A stretch of 64,000 nucleotides of DNA, from positions 312,501-376,500 of the forward strand of contig JANQAI010000001.1 of NCBI GenBank assembly GCA_024707145.1, in the 5' to 3' direction. This document shows, one piece after another, positions 9,311 through 19,282 of the stretch. This DNA comes from Magnetospirillum sp. GTDB taxonomy: Bacteria > Pseudomonadota > Alphaproteobacteria > Rhodospirillales > Magnetospirillaceae. The position numbers and the translations under genes were made by a program. Positions within the stretch are counted from its first letter, which is position 1, and the number at the start of each line of letters is the position of its first letter. The notes under the pieces are model-generated. The model saw only the letters and a list, made by a program, of their open reading frames with translations, was not told where the DNA came from and made no database searches.

Positions 9311-10045
9311 TCACCCTCCCACCTTCTTTACCGGCGGCACCGCGCTGATCACCGTGGCGATGGCGAAGCTGTCGCTGACGATGCGGGCGGGCAGGGCGGT
9401 GGCCGGATCCACCAGCACGATGAAGCGGGCGCCGTCCCACCGTTCCCGGGTCTTCGGCCGGAAGCCGGCCAGCGGCTTGATCTCCACCGAGGCGCGGATG
9501 CCGGCGACGCGCCGGCCGGATACGTCCATGCTGCCGGGGCCGGTCACCGTGACCGTGGCGTCATAGCGGTTGCGTCCATCGAAGACCGGCATGGTGAAGC
9601 GTTCGCCCGGCCGCGCCGCCAGCGCGCGTTGCGATGCGGACATCAGGGCGTGCAGCGGGTCCGTGGTGCCGGCCTTCATGGCTTCGGGCACCGGCGGGCG
9701 CGGTTCCTCCTTGGTGTCCGGGTCGGTGCGGCGGATTTCGTCGACGACCGTGCGCGGCTGGCCGGTGAAATCCACCGCCAGGCGGCTCTCCATGTTCTTG
9801 GTGCGGGAGCGGGTCTGGAACAGGCCTGGCGCCGCCTCGGCCTCCAGCGCGAAGGCCGACAGACTGTCCACCAGCCCGGTGGCCTGCGCCGACAGGTCCA
9901 GCGCACCGCCGTCGTTGACCAGCCGGGCCTCGGCGGCGCGGAAGCCGCCCCAGAAGACCTCGTAGCGGACCTCGACCGGTTCCGCCGCCCGCGCCGGCAC
10001 GGCGGTGGTCAGGGCGGCCAGCAAAGCCAGGGAATATCTGCGCAT
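9311..10045 (-). CDS. DUF3108 periplasmic/exported protein
   Basis: A 244-residue protein with a clear signal peptide (MRRYSLALLAALTTAVPARA, cleavage after ARA). The mature part opens with VEVRYEVFWGGFRAAEARL and contains R.KNMES and DGARFIVLVDPATALPARI blocks typical of DUF3108, a beta-rich exported family of unknown function frequent in Proteobacteria. I chose ATG 10045 because the signal peptide begins there and AAGG precedes it. It is convergent with the ABC1 kinase gene and divergent from the pnt operon. Confidence 0.75.
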   Translation of the reverse strand: MRRYSLALLAALTTAVPARAAEPVEVRYEVFWGGFRAAEARLVNDGGALDLSAQATGLVDSLSAFALEAEAAPGLFQTRSRTKNMESRLAVDFTGQPRTVVDEIRRTDPDTKEEPRPPVPEAMKAGTTDPLHALMSASQRALAARPGERFTMPVFDGRNRYDATVTVTGPGSMDVSGRRVAGIRASVEIKPLAGFRPKTRERWDGARFIVLVDPATALPARIVSDSFAIATVISAVPPVKKVGG

Positions 10046-10402
10046 GGGGACCTTCGCACTGCCTGTCCGCAGTGGGGCACATGGGGCGCGCCTGCCTGCG
10101 ATACCACTCTCCGAGTGGTCATCCCACCCATCGGGGCGGGGTAGCATCAGCCCCTGTCAACTACTCAGAGGTCATAGGGCGCACGATGTCCTCGCCTCCC
10201 TGGCTCGACTGGTGTAATCCGAGACGATGGTGCGCTGCACAAGCCGCGCCTGACAGGGTGTGTTCCGCTACGGTAACGAAACAAAAAGACAGGGCGATGG
10301 GGCTGGCGTAATGTAAAATTACGCAGGCACTCATCATGGACGGGCCTCCGTCCACCCTGACGATCAATAAGACCGCCCGTCTCTCGAGTAGGGGAAATGA
10401 TA
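10046..10402. promoter_or_regulatory. Intergenic region upstream of pnt operon with operator-like palindrome
   Basis: A 357-bp stretch without a credible gene, noticeably less GC-rich than its surroundings. At 10306-10324 it holds GCGTAAT-5 bp-ATTACGC, a perfect 7-bp-arm palindrome 80 bp upstream of pntAA, in a position to control that operon. A second GC-rich hairpin (ACGGGCCTCCGT) follows near 10340. The binding protein is unknown. Confidence 0.35.
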
Positions 10403-11533
<1,131 letters not shown>

Positions 11534-11546
11534 GGAGGATGTGAGA

Positions 11547-11948
11547 ATGGATCCCAAGGATATCGTCGACAGCGCCGCGCAACTGGCCACCGAGGCCCAG
11601 GCCCTGGCGGCCAAGGCGGCGCTGCTGGCCAACCAGGCCACCCAACTGGCCCCCGGCGCCGAGCACGGCATGGGCTTCATGAGCCTGTTCACCGTCTTCG
11701 TGCTGGCCTGCTTCGTCGGCTATTACGTGGTGTGGCGCGTCACGCCCGCCCTGCATTCGCCGCTGATGGCGGTCACCAACGCGGTGTCGTCGGTCATCAT
11801 CGTCGGCGCCCTGATCGCCGCCTCCACCGATGTGTTCGCCTCCAAGCTGCTGGGTTTCCTGGCGGTGACGCTGGCTTCGGTCAACATCTTCGGCGGCTTC
11901 ATCGTGACGCAGCGCATGCTGTCCATGTTCAAGAAGAAGCAGAAGTAA
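11547..11948 (+). CDS. pntAB: NAD(P) transhydrogenase alpha subunit, part 2 (membrane domain)
   Basis: 133 aa. A soluble Ala/Gln-rich N-terminal helix ([20 protein letters not shown]) precedes three or four hydrophobic segments ([50 protein letters not shown]). This is the membrane part of the split alpha subunit, contributing to the proton channel. An ideal AGGAGG sits 7 bp before ATG 11547, and the pntAA stop is 13 bp upstream, so the two are co-transcribed. Confidence 0.9.
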   Translation: MDPKDIVDSAAQLATEAQALAAKAALLANQATQLAPGAEHGMGFMSLFTVFVLACFVGYYVVWRVTPALHSPLMAVTNAVSSVIIVGALIAASTDVFASKLLGFLAVTLASVNIFGGFIVTQRMLSMFKKKQK

Positions 11949-11960
11949 GGGGGCGGCCAA

Positions 11961-13362
11961 ATGTCTGAGAATCTGACGCAATTCGCGTATCTGGTCGCCG
12001 CGGTCTGCATGATCATGGCGCTGCGCGGGCTGTCCAGCCCGGAAACCTCGCAGGGCGGCAACCGTTGGGGCATGGCCGGCATGGCCATCGCCATCGTCAC
12101 CACCGTCATCACCCCGCACGTGTCCTACATCCTGATCCCGCTGGGCATCGCCATCGGCGGCGGCGTCGGCACGGTGGTGGCCAAGAAGATCCAGATGACG
12201 GCGCTGCCGCAGGCTGGTGGCGGCCTTCCACTCGCTGGTGGGCCTGGCGGCGGTGTTCGTGGCCGGCGCCGCCCTGGCGGCACCCGACGCCTACGGCATC
12301 CTCAACGCCGAGGGCACCATCAAGGCCGGCTCGCTGGTCGAGATGAGCCTGGGCGTGGCCATCGGCGCCATCACCTTCACCGGTTCGCTGGTGGCCTTCG
12401 GCAAGCTGCAGGGCCTGGTGTCCGGCAAGCCGCTGCAGTTCCCCATGCAGCATCCGTTGAACGCGGCGCTGGGTATCGCCATGCTGGTACTCATCGTCCT
12501 GTTCGCGGCCTCGGGCGGTTCGGTCACCCTGTTCGTGCTGATTACCGCCATTGCGCTCGCGCTCGGCTTCCTGCTGATCCTGCCCATCGGCGGCGCCGAC
12601 ATGCCGGTGGTGGTGTCCATGCTCAACTCGTATTCGGGCTGGGCGGCGGCCGGCATCGGCTTCACCCTGCACAACCCGCTGCTGATCATCGTCGGCGCCC
12701 TGGTGGGTTCGTCGGGCGCCATCCTGTCCTACATCATGTGCAAGGGCATGAACCGGTCGATCTTCAACGTCATCCTGGGCGGCTTCGGCGGCGAGTCCGC
12801 CGGTCCGGTCGGTGCCGGCGGCGCCGGCGGCGACAAGGCGGTGAAGGCGGGCTCGGCCGATGACGCGGCCTTCATCATGAAGAACTCGTCCAAGGTCATC
12901 ATCGTGCCGGGCTACGGCATGGCGGTGGCCCAGGCCCAGCACGCCCTGCGCGAAATGGCCGACATGCTCAAGGCCGAGGGCGTGGACGTGCGTTACGCCA
13001 TCCACCCGGTGGCGGGCCGTATGCCCGGCCACATGAACGTGCTGCTGGCCGAGGCCAACGTACCGTACGACGAGGTGTTCGAGCTGGAGGAGATCAACCA
13101 CGAATTCGGCACCGCCGACGTGGCCTTCGTCATCGGCGCCAACGACGTCACCAACCCCGCGGCCAAGACCGACCCCGCCAGCCCCATCTTCGGCATGCCC
13201 ATCCTGGATGTGGAGAAGGCCAAGACAGTGCTGTTCATCAAGCGGTCCATGGCGTCGGGCTATGCCGGCGTGGACAACGAACTGTTCTTCCGTCCCAACA
13301 CCATGATGCTGTTTGGCGACGCGAAGAAGGTGACGGAAGAGATCGTCCAGGCCCTGGGCTGA
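11961..13362 (+). CDS. pntB: NAD(P) transhydrogenase beta subunit (one frame break as read)
   Basis: About 467 aa after joining. The N-terminal half is multispanning membrane helices; the C-terminal ~200 residues form the NADP-binding dIII ([16 protein letters not shown], then [32 protein letters not shown] and [16 protein letters not shown]). These are highly conserved PntB motifs. The frame breaks at ~12212, where CAGCTG reads CAGGCTG; removing one G gives [21 protein letters not shown], the expected family sequence. It is the third gene of the operon, 12 bp after pntAB. A tandem hairpin array 28 bp after the stop probably ends the transcript. Confidence 0.9.
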
Positions 13363-13390
13363 TCCGATCTTCAGCCTGCGTTCAGGCGAC

Positions 13391-13547
13391 GGCGGGCCCG
13401 CAAGGGCCCGCCGTTCCTATTTGTGTCGCTGTGGGCCCGCAAGGGCCCGCCGTTCCTATTTGTGTCGCCGTGGGCCCGCAAGGGTCCGCCGTTCCTGTTT
13501 GTGTCGCCGTGGGCCCGCAAGGGTCCGCCGTTCCTGTTTGTGTCGCT
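13391..13547 (+). repeat. Four tandem 39-bp repeats, each containing a terminator-like hairpin
   Basis: Units start at 13391 (40 bp with its leading GG), 13431, 13470 and 13509. Each has a strong stem GGGCCCGC-AA-GGGCCCGC (the last two units carry one C-to-T change) followed by CGTTCCTATTTGTGTCGC. The first copy has the longest stem (GGCGGGCCC/GGGCCCGCC) and looks like the original intrinsic terminator of the pnt operon; the later copies look like tandem duplications. Confidence 0.75.
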
Positions 13548-13625
13548 GTGGAAAAGGGGGGTGGGCTCTACCTCTTTCATTCCCGGCCGCCTATACTTAC
13601 TCCGTTTTCGGGAAAGGGGTGTGGC

Positions 13626-15503
13626 GTGGCGCGTTGGTCTTGGGTGGCCGCCGGGGCGGCCGCGGTGGCTGCCTACAACATCACCTTGGCGGCCCTCTCG
13701 CTGACCCAGCGCGAGGCGTTGCTGAGCGCCGGCGTGCGCGAGGCCGAGGTGGTCGCGGCCACGGTGACGGCCGAGTTGGAAAGCCGCCTCGACACCATCG
13801 ACCATACCCTGTCGGGCATCGCCGAGGTACTGACGGCGGCGCCGCCGGCAGCGTTGACGAACGAGTACGTGCACCGGCTGCTCATTCGCCGTCATGCCGT
13901 CACGCCCATCCTGGAGAACCTGCTGGTGGTGGATGCCGCCGGGATCGCCTGGGCCAGTTCATCGGTCCGCGACATGGCGCCCCTCGACCTGTCCGATCGC
14001 GACTACGTCATCGCCCATCGCCTTTCCGTGCGCGACGACATGTTCATCGGCAAGCCGGTACGCAGCCGCATGGACGGCGAGTGGGTCATTCCCGTCAGCC
14101 GGGCGCTGGAAAGCGAGTTCGGCGGCTTGAAGACGGTCGTGGTTTCCTTGCTCAGTCCGGAAAGGGTGGACGAGCTGATCCGCGCGCATCGCCCCTCCGA
14201 CGGCTTCGCCGTTCTCATTCGCCTGCCCCGGGGGCATGTGGCCGCTTGTGTCGGGCTGGCCGATTGTTCGCTGGAGGCCGAAGCCGAACCGTGGTCGGAG
14301 GAAAGCAGCCGAGGCAGCGGCGAGGAGGCCGCCTATCTGCCCGGGATCCACGGGCCGGGCGCCTTCGTGGGCGGGGAAAGGTATGGGGTGGTGACCATCG
14401 CCGCCATCGACCGGACCCGCCTGCTGCTGCCCTGGCAGGACAGCCTGCCGTTCTTCATCGGCCTGTCGGTGGCGGGCACGGCCGGCATCGTCGTCGGTCT
14501 GAGCATGTTGCGCCGGCAGATCGCGGCACGCCGTTGGGCCATGGACGATCTGGCCGAGGCCAACGCCGTGTTGGAGGCCCGGGTGATCGAGCGGACCCGT
14601 GAGCTGGCGGACAGCGAGGATCGCCTGCGCAGCTTCATCCGGGCGGCACGCGACGCCATCGTCATCATCGACGAGCACGGCGCCATTTCCGAATTCAATC
14701 CCTCGGCCGGCGAATTGTTCGGCTATCGCGCCGAGGACGTGCTCGGCCGCAACGTCAACATGCTGATGCCTGACGGCTATGCCCGCGAGCATGACGGCCA
14801 TTTGGCGATGGCCGGCCGCGCGGGCGAACGCCCGGCGGGGCGCGAACGGCAGGTGGCGGGGCGGCGCGCCGATGGCAGCGAATTCCCCATCGAGCTGACG
14901 GTGGGCACGCGGGTCATCGGTGGTCGGACCTACCATGTGGGTGTGATCCGCGACATCACCGAACGCAAGGCCAACGAGGACACCCTGCGCCGTCTGGCCA
15001 ACCTGGACGGCCTGACCGGCATCCTCAACCGCCGCTCCTTCATGGAGGAGGGCGAGCGTCTGTTCGCCATCGCCCAGCGGCACGCCCGGGACCTGTCGGT
15101 GCTGATGATGGATGCCGATCACTTCAAGTCGGTGAACGACACCCATGGCCACGACGTGGGCGACCTGGTGTTGAAGACATTGGCCGCCACCATCAGGGGC
15201 TGCCTGCGCGATACCGACGTGCTGGGCCGTCTGGGCGGCGAGGAGTTCGCCGTGGTGCTGCCCGAAACCGGTGCCGCCGGCACCGAGGTGATCGCCACGG
15301 CTCTCGTCGAGACGGTCCGCGCCATCGAAATCCCGCTGGCGGCGGGCGGCACGCTGCGCTTCACCGTCAGCATCGGCGCGGCAAGCCGCAACAGCGACTC
15401 CGCCGCCTTGGGCGAGTTGCTCAAGGCGGCGGACGGCAACCTCTACGTCGCCAAGAAGGCGGGGCGCGACCGCGCCGTCTGCGGGGCCGCCGCATCGATG
15501 TGA
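13626..15503 (+). CDS. Membrane diguanylate cyclase with periplasmic sensor, PAS and GGDEF domains
   Basis: 625 aa. An N-terminal membrane helix (WVAAGAAAVAAYNITLAAL), a ~240-residue periplasmic Cache-like region, a second helix (FFIGLSVAGTAGIVVGLSML), a short coiled coil, a PAS domain (about residues 340-450, FNPSAGELFGYRAEDVLGRN) and a C-terminal GGDEF domain. The active loop is GGEEF and RDTD five residues before it is an intact product-inhibition I-site. It would make cyclic di-GMP in response to an external signal. I chose GTG 13626 (GGAAAGGGG upstream); upstream in-frame sequence is translated repeat DNA. Confidence 0.85.
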   Translation: MARWSWVAAGAAAVAAYNITLAALSLTQREALLSAGVREAEVVAATVTAELESRLDTIDHTLSGIAEVLTAAPPAALTNEYVHRLLIRRHAVTPILENLLVVDAAGIAWASSSVRDMAPLDLSDRDYVIAHRLSVRDDMFIGKPVRSRMDGEWVIPVSRALESEFGGLKTVVVSLLSPERVDELIRAHRPSDGFAVLIRLPRGHVAACVGLADCSLEAEAEPWSEESSRGSGEEAAYLPGIHGPGAFVGGERYGVVTIAAIDRTRLLLPWQDSLPFFIGLSVAGTAGIVVGLSMLRRQIAARRWAMDDLAEANAVLEARVIERTRELADSEDRLRSFIRAARDAIVIIDEHGAISEFNPSAGELFGYRAEDVLGRNVNMLMPDGYAREHDGHLAMAGRAGERPAGRERQVAGRRADGSEFPIELTVGTRVIGGRTYHVGVIRDITERKANEDTLRRLANLDGLTGILNRRSFMEEGERLFAIAQRHARDLSVLMMDADHFKSVNDTHGHDVGDLVLKTLAATIRGCLRDTDVLGRLGGEEFAVVLPETGAAGTEVIATALVETVRAIEIPLAAGGTLRFTVSIGAASRNSDSAALGELLKAADGNLYVAKKAGRDRAVCGAAASM

Positions 15504-15516
15504 GGCGCTTGCGTCC

Positions 15517-15960
15517 TCACGCGGCGCCGGAAGCCATGTTGGAGCACCATTCGGCGATGGCCTGCTTCATCTCGGCTTCCGAGGGCTGGCGCACCTGGGT
15601 GGAAACCGACCAGATGACGCCGAACGGATCTTCCATCTTGCCGTAGCGGGCGCCCCAGAACATCTCGGCCACGGGCAGCACCACCTTGGCGCCTGCGGCC
15701 GCGGCGCGGGCCTGGGCATCGTCGGCGTCGGGGACCTCAAGATGCAGGCCGATGCGGCCGCTGCTCTGGGCCGGCTCGCCGCATTCGTCGGCCAGGTAGA
15801 CCTTGGCGCCATGCAGCAGGATTTCGGCATGGACGACGCGGCTGCCGTCGGGCGTGGTCATGCGGCAGGCCTCGGTGGCACCGAAGGCCTTGGCGTAGAA
15901 GTCGATGGCGGCGGCGGCGTTGGAAACCATCAGGTAGGGGGTCAGCGACCAATCGGCCAT
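15517..15960 (-). CDS. VOC-superfamily (PhnB/glyoxalase-like) protein
   Basis: 147 aa. The sequence LTPYLMVSNAAAAIDFYAKAFGA opens a vicinal-oxygen-chelate fold, with VVHAEILLHGAKVYLADE and MFWGARYGKMEDPFGVIWSV later, the pattern of the PhnB-like (3-demethylubiquinone-9 methyltransferase-like) subgroup. Members bind metals and small molecules, but many have no known reaction. ATG 15960 has AAGGAGG 7 bp upstream. It ends 13 bp from the convergent diguanylate cyclase stop. Confidence 0.8.
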   Translation of the reverse strand: MADWSLTPYLMVSNAAAAIDFYAKAFGATEACRMTTPDGSRVVHAEILLHGAKVYLADECGEPAQSSGRIGLHLEVPDADDAQARAAAAGAKVVLPVAEMFWGARYGKMEDPFGVIWSVSTQVRQPSEAEMKQAIAEWCSNMASGAA

Positions 15961-16054
15961 GGCATCCTCCTTGGGCGTTTGCCCTCGGAGGTGGGATAGC
16001 GGGACCGACACCGCAAGGCCCCCGCCGGGGCGGGGGCCGGACGCGAAGATGGGA

Positions 16055-16266
16055 TCAACGCTGGGATTGCTGGCCGCCCAGTCCTTTGAAGACGTCGGCC
16101 ATGCTGGTGTACTGGTCGTCGGGCATACCTGACAGCGCTTCGATCACCTCGGACGAGGCGTTCTTGGTGCGGGCGTATTCGACGATCTTGTTGCGATCGG
16201 CGGGGAAGTCGATGCCGGCCAGGGTCTGGGCGGCATCGTGGGGGTGGATTGACGGGCAAGCGGCAT
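16055..16266 (-). CDS. DUF2795 small protein (frame broken as read)
   Basis: About 70 aa. The segment AAQTLAGIDFPADRNKIVEY, then ARTKNASSEVIEALSGMPDD and QYTSMADVFKGLGG, matches DUF2795, a small helical family of unknown function. The ATG with an AGGAG ribosome site (16266) is in a different frame from the body. A base appears to be missing near 16246-16252, in the TCAATCCACCCCCAC stretch. The intended start is probably MPLARQS joined to HPHDAAQ. Confidence 0.55.
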
Positions 16267-16393
16267 GGCGTGCTCCTGTGCAGGGGTGAATGCCCCTGGG
16301 AACACGGGCGCACGGGCGCGGGTTCGGCGCCGGCCCCGCACGCGCGCGGAGCTGTTCCCAACCGCGTGGAAGGGCCCAGCCGTACGTGGGCCT

Positions 16394-17430
16394 TTATTCG
16401 CCCTGGACGATCACGCCATACCAGCCCAGCCCCTGGTAGGTCTCGTAGCCGGGGTCAGGGCGTAGCCCACCGTGTTGCCGAAATTGTCCATGTAATAGCC
16501 GCGGTCGCCCGCGCGGGTGTCCAGCGGGAAGTGTTCCACCAACTCGCCGCGGCCGGCGGAATCGGCGATGATGCGGTGGTTGCGGTCGATGATCAGGCAG
16601 CGGCTCTTGGCCTTTTCCTCGGCCGACAGGCGCACGCCCTCGACGATGCTGCGGCCCTGTGCCTGCCAGTCGAAAAAGATGCCCAGCGCGCCGATGGGGG
16701 TGCCGGTGGCCTCGCCGCCCGCGCGGATAGCGGTGGCGTAGGTAGCCGCCACGGCGTTGTCCAGGCTGCGGTTGCGACTGATGTCGGCGACCGAGAAGTC
16801 GCCGCCGTCGCGGGTGGCCATGGCGTCCAGGAACCATTGCTCGCCCGAGACGTCGGTGCCGATGGCGCCAGGATAGCGGCCGGGGCGGCCGTTGGCGATC
16901 ACCCGGCCCGAGGCGTCGGCGACCCACAGGTCCAGATAGACGGTGTAGGAGGCCAGGATCACGCCCAGGCGCTTGCAGGCATAGCGGCCCTTGGCCTCGT
17001 CGGCGGGGGCGGCGGCGCACTCCACCACGGCGGTGTCGGTGGCCCACCAGCGCACGTCGCACGAGCGCTCATAAAGGTTGCGGTCGGCGATCTCGATGGC
17101 GTTGTGGGCCATGTCGGCCAGCCGTTCGCCGCGCACGTGCTCCACTTCGGCGGCCAGGGAACGGCCGAAATCGGACAGGGTGGCGAGCTTGCCCTTGAGT
17201 TCGCCGCGTAGGGAATCGGTGATCTGGGAAATCTCGGCCGAAATGGCCTTGACCTCGTCGGCGACCACGGCGAAGCCGCGTCCCATCTGGCCGACCCGCT
17301 GCGCCTCGATCGAGGCGTTCAGCGCCAGCATGCGCGAGCGGCGGGTGATGCCATGGATGCGTTCGATCTTCTGATCGGTTTCGGCGGCGACGGTGTTGGT
17401 GATTTCCAGCAGATGGGCGACAGACGCCAT
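16394..17430 (-). CDS. Cytosolic methyl-accepting chemotaxis-like protein with C-terminal Cache domain (frame broken as read)
   Basis: About 346 aa, no membrane helix. Domain order is reversed from ordinary MCPs: the N-terminus (residues ~20-75) is a short signalling hairpin, ITRRSRMLALNASIEAQRVG and MGRGFAVVADEVKAIS, close to the conserved MCP tip, and the C-terminal ~210 residues form a Cache-like sensor (LWVADASGRVIANGRPGRYP; DVSGEQWFLDA). The frame breaks at ~16456, where ACCCCGG should be ACCCCCGG; the restored end is ALTPGYETYQGLGWYGVIVQ. It may report cytoplasmic ligands or redox to the chemotaxis array. The hairpin 16369-16393 after the stop is a possible terminator. Confidence 0.75.
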
Positions 17431-17797
17431 GGGGCCTCGCGGAGGGCGGTTAACAATAGGTTACCCACCCTATAGCGTGCTGTGCGCAATAGGAGCATTG
17501 CGTTGGCTGCATGCCTGCTCATCAAATGGGCATGCCGGTGTCCGACCATATCCTGCACAAATTTCGTGCAATTTCACTCTTGGCGCCGCCGTCCCAGATT
17601 CCGGGGGACGGGGACAGGGGAGGTGCCCGGGAAAGTAGGGCGGCAAACGCCAAGAGCGCCGCGATGTTGCCATCGCGGCGCTCTTGCGCAATTGACTTTG
17701 GTCAGTCCTTGTCGCCCTTCATCCGGATATCTCCGGTCAAAGGGGGTAGAGGAGACTTCGCCCAAGGGCCGCCGACCAATCGCGGGCGGCTGTCGCC
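17431..17797. other. Intergenic region between MCP-like gene and rpsU
   Basis: 367 bp with no credible gene. It holds the upstream region of the MCP-like gene (AT-richer TTAACAATAGGTTACC near 17449), GC-rich short palindromes, and the strong hairpin at 17651-17686. I see no RNA gene here. Confidence 0.5.
17651..17686 (-). terminator. Strong hairpin downstream of rpsU
   Basis: A perfect 16-bp stem, CAAGAGCGCCGCGATG and its complement, with a 4-nt loop. It lies about 110 bp beyond the rpsU stop and is the best candidate for the end of the rpsU transcript, although there is no long T-tract on either strand. Confidence 0.5.
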
Positions 17798-18001
17798 TTA
17801 GAAGCCCTCACGCTCCAAGCGCTTGCGCTCCAGCTTGCGGGCCCGGCGCACGGCCTCGGCCTTCTCGCGGGCGCGGCGCTCCGAGGGCTTCTCGTAATTG
17901 CGGCGCAGCTTCATCTCGCGGAACACGCCCTCGCGCTGCATCTTCTTCTTGAGCGCCTTCAGGGCCTGGTCGACGTTGTTGTCACGAACGAGAACTTGCA
18001 C
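17798..18001 (-). CDS. rpsU: 30S ribosomal protein S21
   Basis: 67 aa, strongly basic. It reads [20 protein letters not shown], then [20 protein letters not shown] and a Lys/Arg-rich helix to the C-terminus, as in alphaproteobacterial S21. The start is GTG at 18001: upstream in-frame residues have no S21 similarity and AGGAG lies 13 bp before it. S21 sits on the small-subunit platform and helps mRNA binding. It is divergent from def-coq9; that divergence is the recurrent context that named the COQ9 family 'rpsU-divergently transcribed'. Confidence 0.93.
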   Translation of the reverse strand: MQVLVRDNNVDQALKALKKKMQREGVFREMKLRRNYEKPSERRAREKAEAVRRARKLERKRLEREGF

Positions 18002-18119
18002 GTTGCGTCTCAGCTCCTCTACGCTGAATAGAACCCCGTCGCACGACACGGGTGCCGTCCGGGAAGGCCGCGTTAATAACACAAGCGCCAGCGCTTCTCA
18101 AGAGGACTCGAAGGGATAG

Positions 18120-18653
18120 ATGGCAATTTTGAAGATCGCCCGGATGGGCCATCCGGTCCTGGCCGGCCGCGCCGTCCCGGTGGGCGACGTGTCATTGCCG
18201 GAAATCCGGCGCCTGATCGACGACATGATGGAGACCATGCGGGATGCCGGCGGTGTCGGGCTGGCCGCGCCGCAGGTGCATGTGCCGCTGCGGCTGGTGG
18301 TGTTCCACGTGCCCGCCGCCCGCACGGGCGGCGAGGCGGTGCCGCTGACGGTGCTGCTCAATCCCGAGGTCGAGCCCCTCGACGACACCGTTCAGGTGGG
18401 GTACGAAGGCTGTCTGTCGCTGCCGGGCCTGACCGGGGCGGTGCCGCGCTGGCGCCGCGTCCGCTATCGGGGCCTGGACCGCGACGGCCAGCCGGTCGAG
18501 CGCGAGGCCGAGGGCTTCCACGCCCGCGTGGTGCAGCATGAATGCGATCACTTGGATGGCGTGCTGTACCCCGCCCGCATGCCCGACCTGACGAGTTTCG
18601 GCTTCGTCGAGGACGTGCGGCGCCGGCTGGGCGCGGAGGATCAGGAAGGATGA
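18120..18653 (+). CDS. def: Peptide deformylase
   Basis: 177 aa metal-dependent hydrolase that removes the formyl group from nascent proteins. The three family motifs are present: GGVGLAAPQV, EGCLSLPG and QHECDHLDGVLY (Cys and two His bind the metal, Glu is catalytic). It starts MAILKIARMGHPVL. Its stop overlaps the downstream coq9 start (ATGA), so the two are translationally coupled. This may be a second deformylase; the usual def-fmt neighbour is not here. Confidence 0.93.
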   Translation: MAILKIARMGHPVLAGRAVPVGDVSLPEIRRLIDDMMETMRDAGGVGLAAPQVHVPLRLVVFHVPAARTGGEAVPLTVLLNPEVEPLDDTVQVGYEGCLSLPGLTGAVPRWRRVRYRGLDRDGQPVEREAEGFHARVVQHECDHLDGVLYPARMPDLTSFGFVEDVRRRLGAEDQEG

Positions 18654-19282
18654 GGACCCGGATGGAATTCCAGCAGATTCGCGACCGTCTGGTGCTGGCG
18701 GCGCTGCCCCACGTGGTGTTCGACGGCTGGTCGGCCAAGGCGCTGGAACACGCCGCCGCCGACGAAGGACTGGAGCCAAGCCTGGCCGAGCGCGCCTTCC
18801 TGGGCGGTCCGGCGGCGGCGGTGGAGCATTTCATCGACCTGGCCGACCGCCTGATGGCGGAGGACGTGGCGAACGTCGACCTGGCTACCCTGCGGGTGCC
18901 CGACCGCATTTTCCTGATCATGGAAGGGCGCCTGAAGCGCTGGACGCCCCACCGCGAGGCGGTGCGCCGGGCGCTGGCGGTGCTGGCGTTCAATCCCGGC
19001 GTGGCGGCGCGGGCGGCGGCGCGCAGCGTCGACGCCATCTGGGCGCTGGCCGGCGATTCCTCCCACGATTTCTCGTGGTATACCCGCCGCGCCACCTTGG
19101 GCGCGGTCTATTCGGCCACCGTGCTGTACTGGCTGGAGGACGCTTCCGCCGACAACACCGAGACCTGGGCCTTCCTGCGCCGCCGGCTGGGCGATGTGGG
19201 CCGGGTCACCGGCCTGCGCAAGCGGGTGCAGGGCTGGTTCGGCCGGGGGCAGGCTATTCCGGGCGGCGCTGTTCGCGGTTGA
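18650..19282 (+). CDS. COQ9 family protein (ubiquinone biosynthesis accessory)
   Basis: 210 aa. The sequence IRDRLVLAALPHVVFDGWS opens a TetR-like N-terminal fold, and the C-terminal lipid-binding region includes AIWALAGDSSHDFSWYTRRA and LGAVYSATVLYWLEDAS, which is diagnostic of COQ9 (TIGR02396). COQ9 binds lipids and assists COQ7-type hydroxylation in ubiquinone synthesis. ATG 18650 overlaps the def stop; an alternative ATG at 18662 has better ribosome-site spacing. Its end overlaps the convergent solute-binding protein gene by 29 bp. Confidence 0.88.
   Translation: MRTRMEFQQIRDRLVLAALPHVVFDGWSAKALEHAAADEGLEPSLAERAFLGGPAAAVEHFIDLADRLMAEDVANVDLATLRVPDRIFLIMEGRLKRWTPHREAVRRALAVLAFNPGVAARAAARSVDAIWALAGDSSHDFSWYTRRATLGAVYSATVLYWLEDASADNTETWAFLRRRLGDVGRVTGLRKRVQGWFGRGQAIPGGAVRG

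Noticed and set aside
13391..13626. An N-terminal extension of the diguanylate cyclase containing MGPQGP-type repeats
   Set aside because: Those residues are translated terminator repeats; a GTG with a good ribosome site starts just before the first membrane helix.
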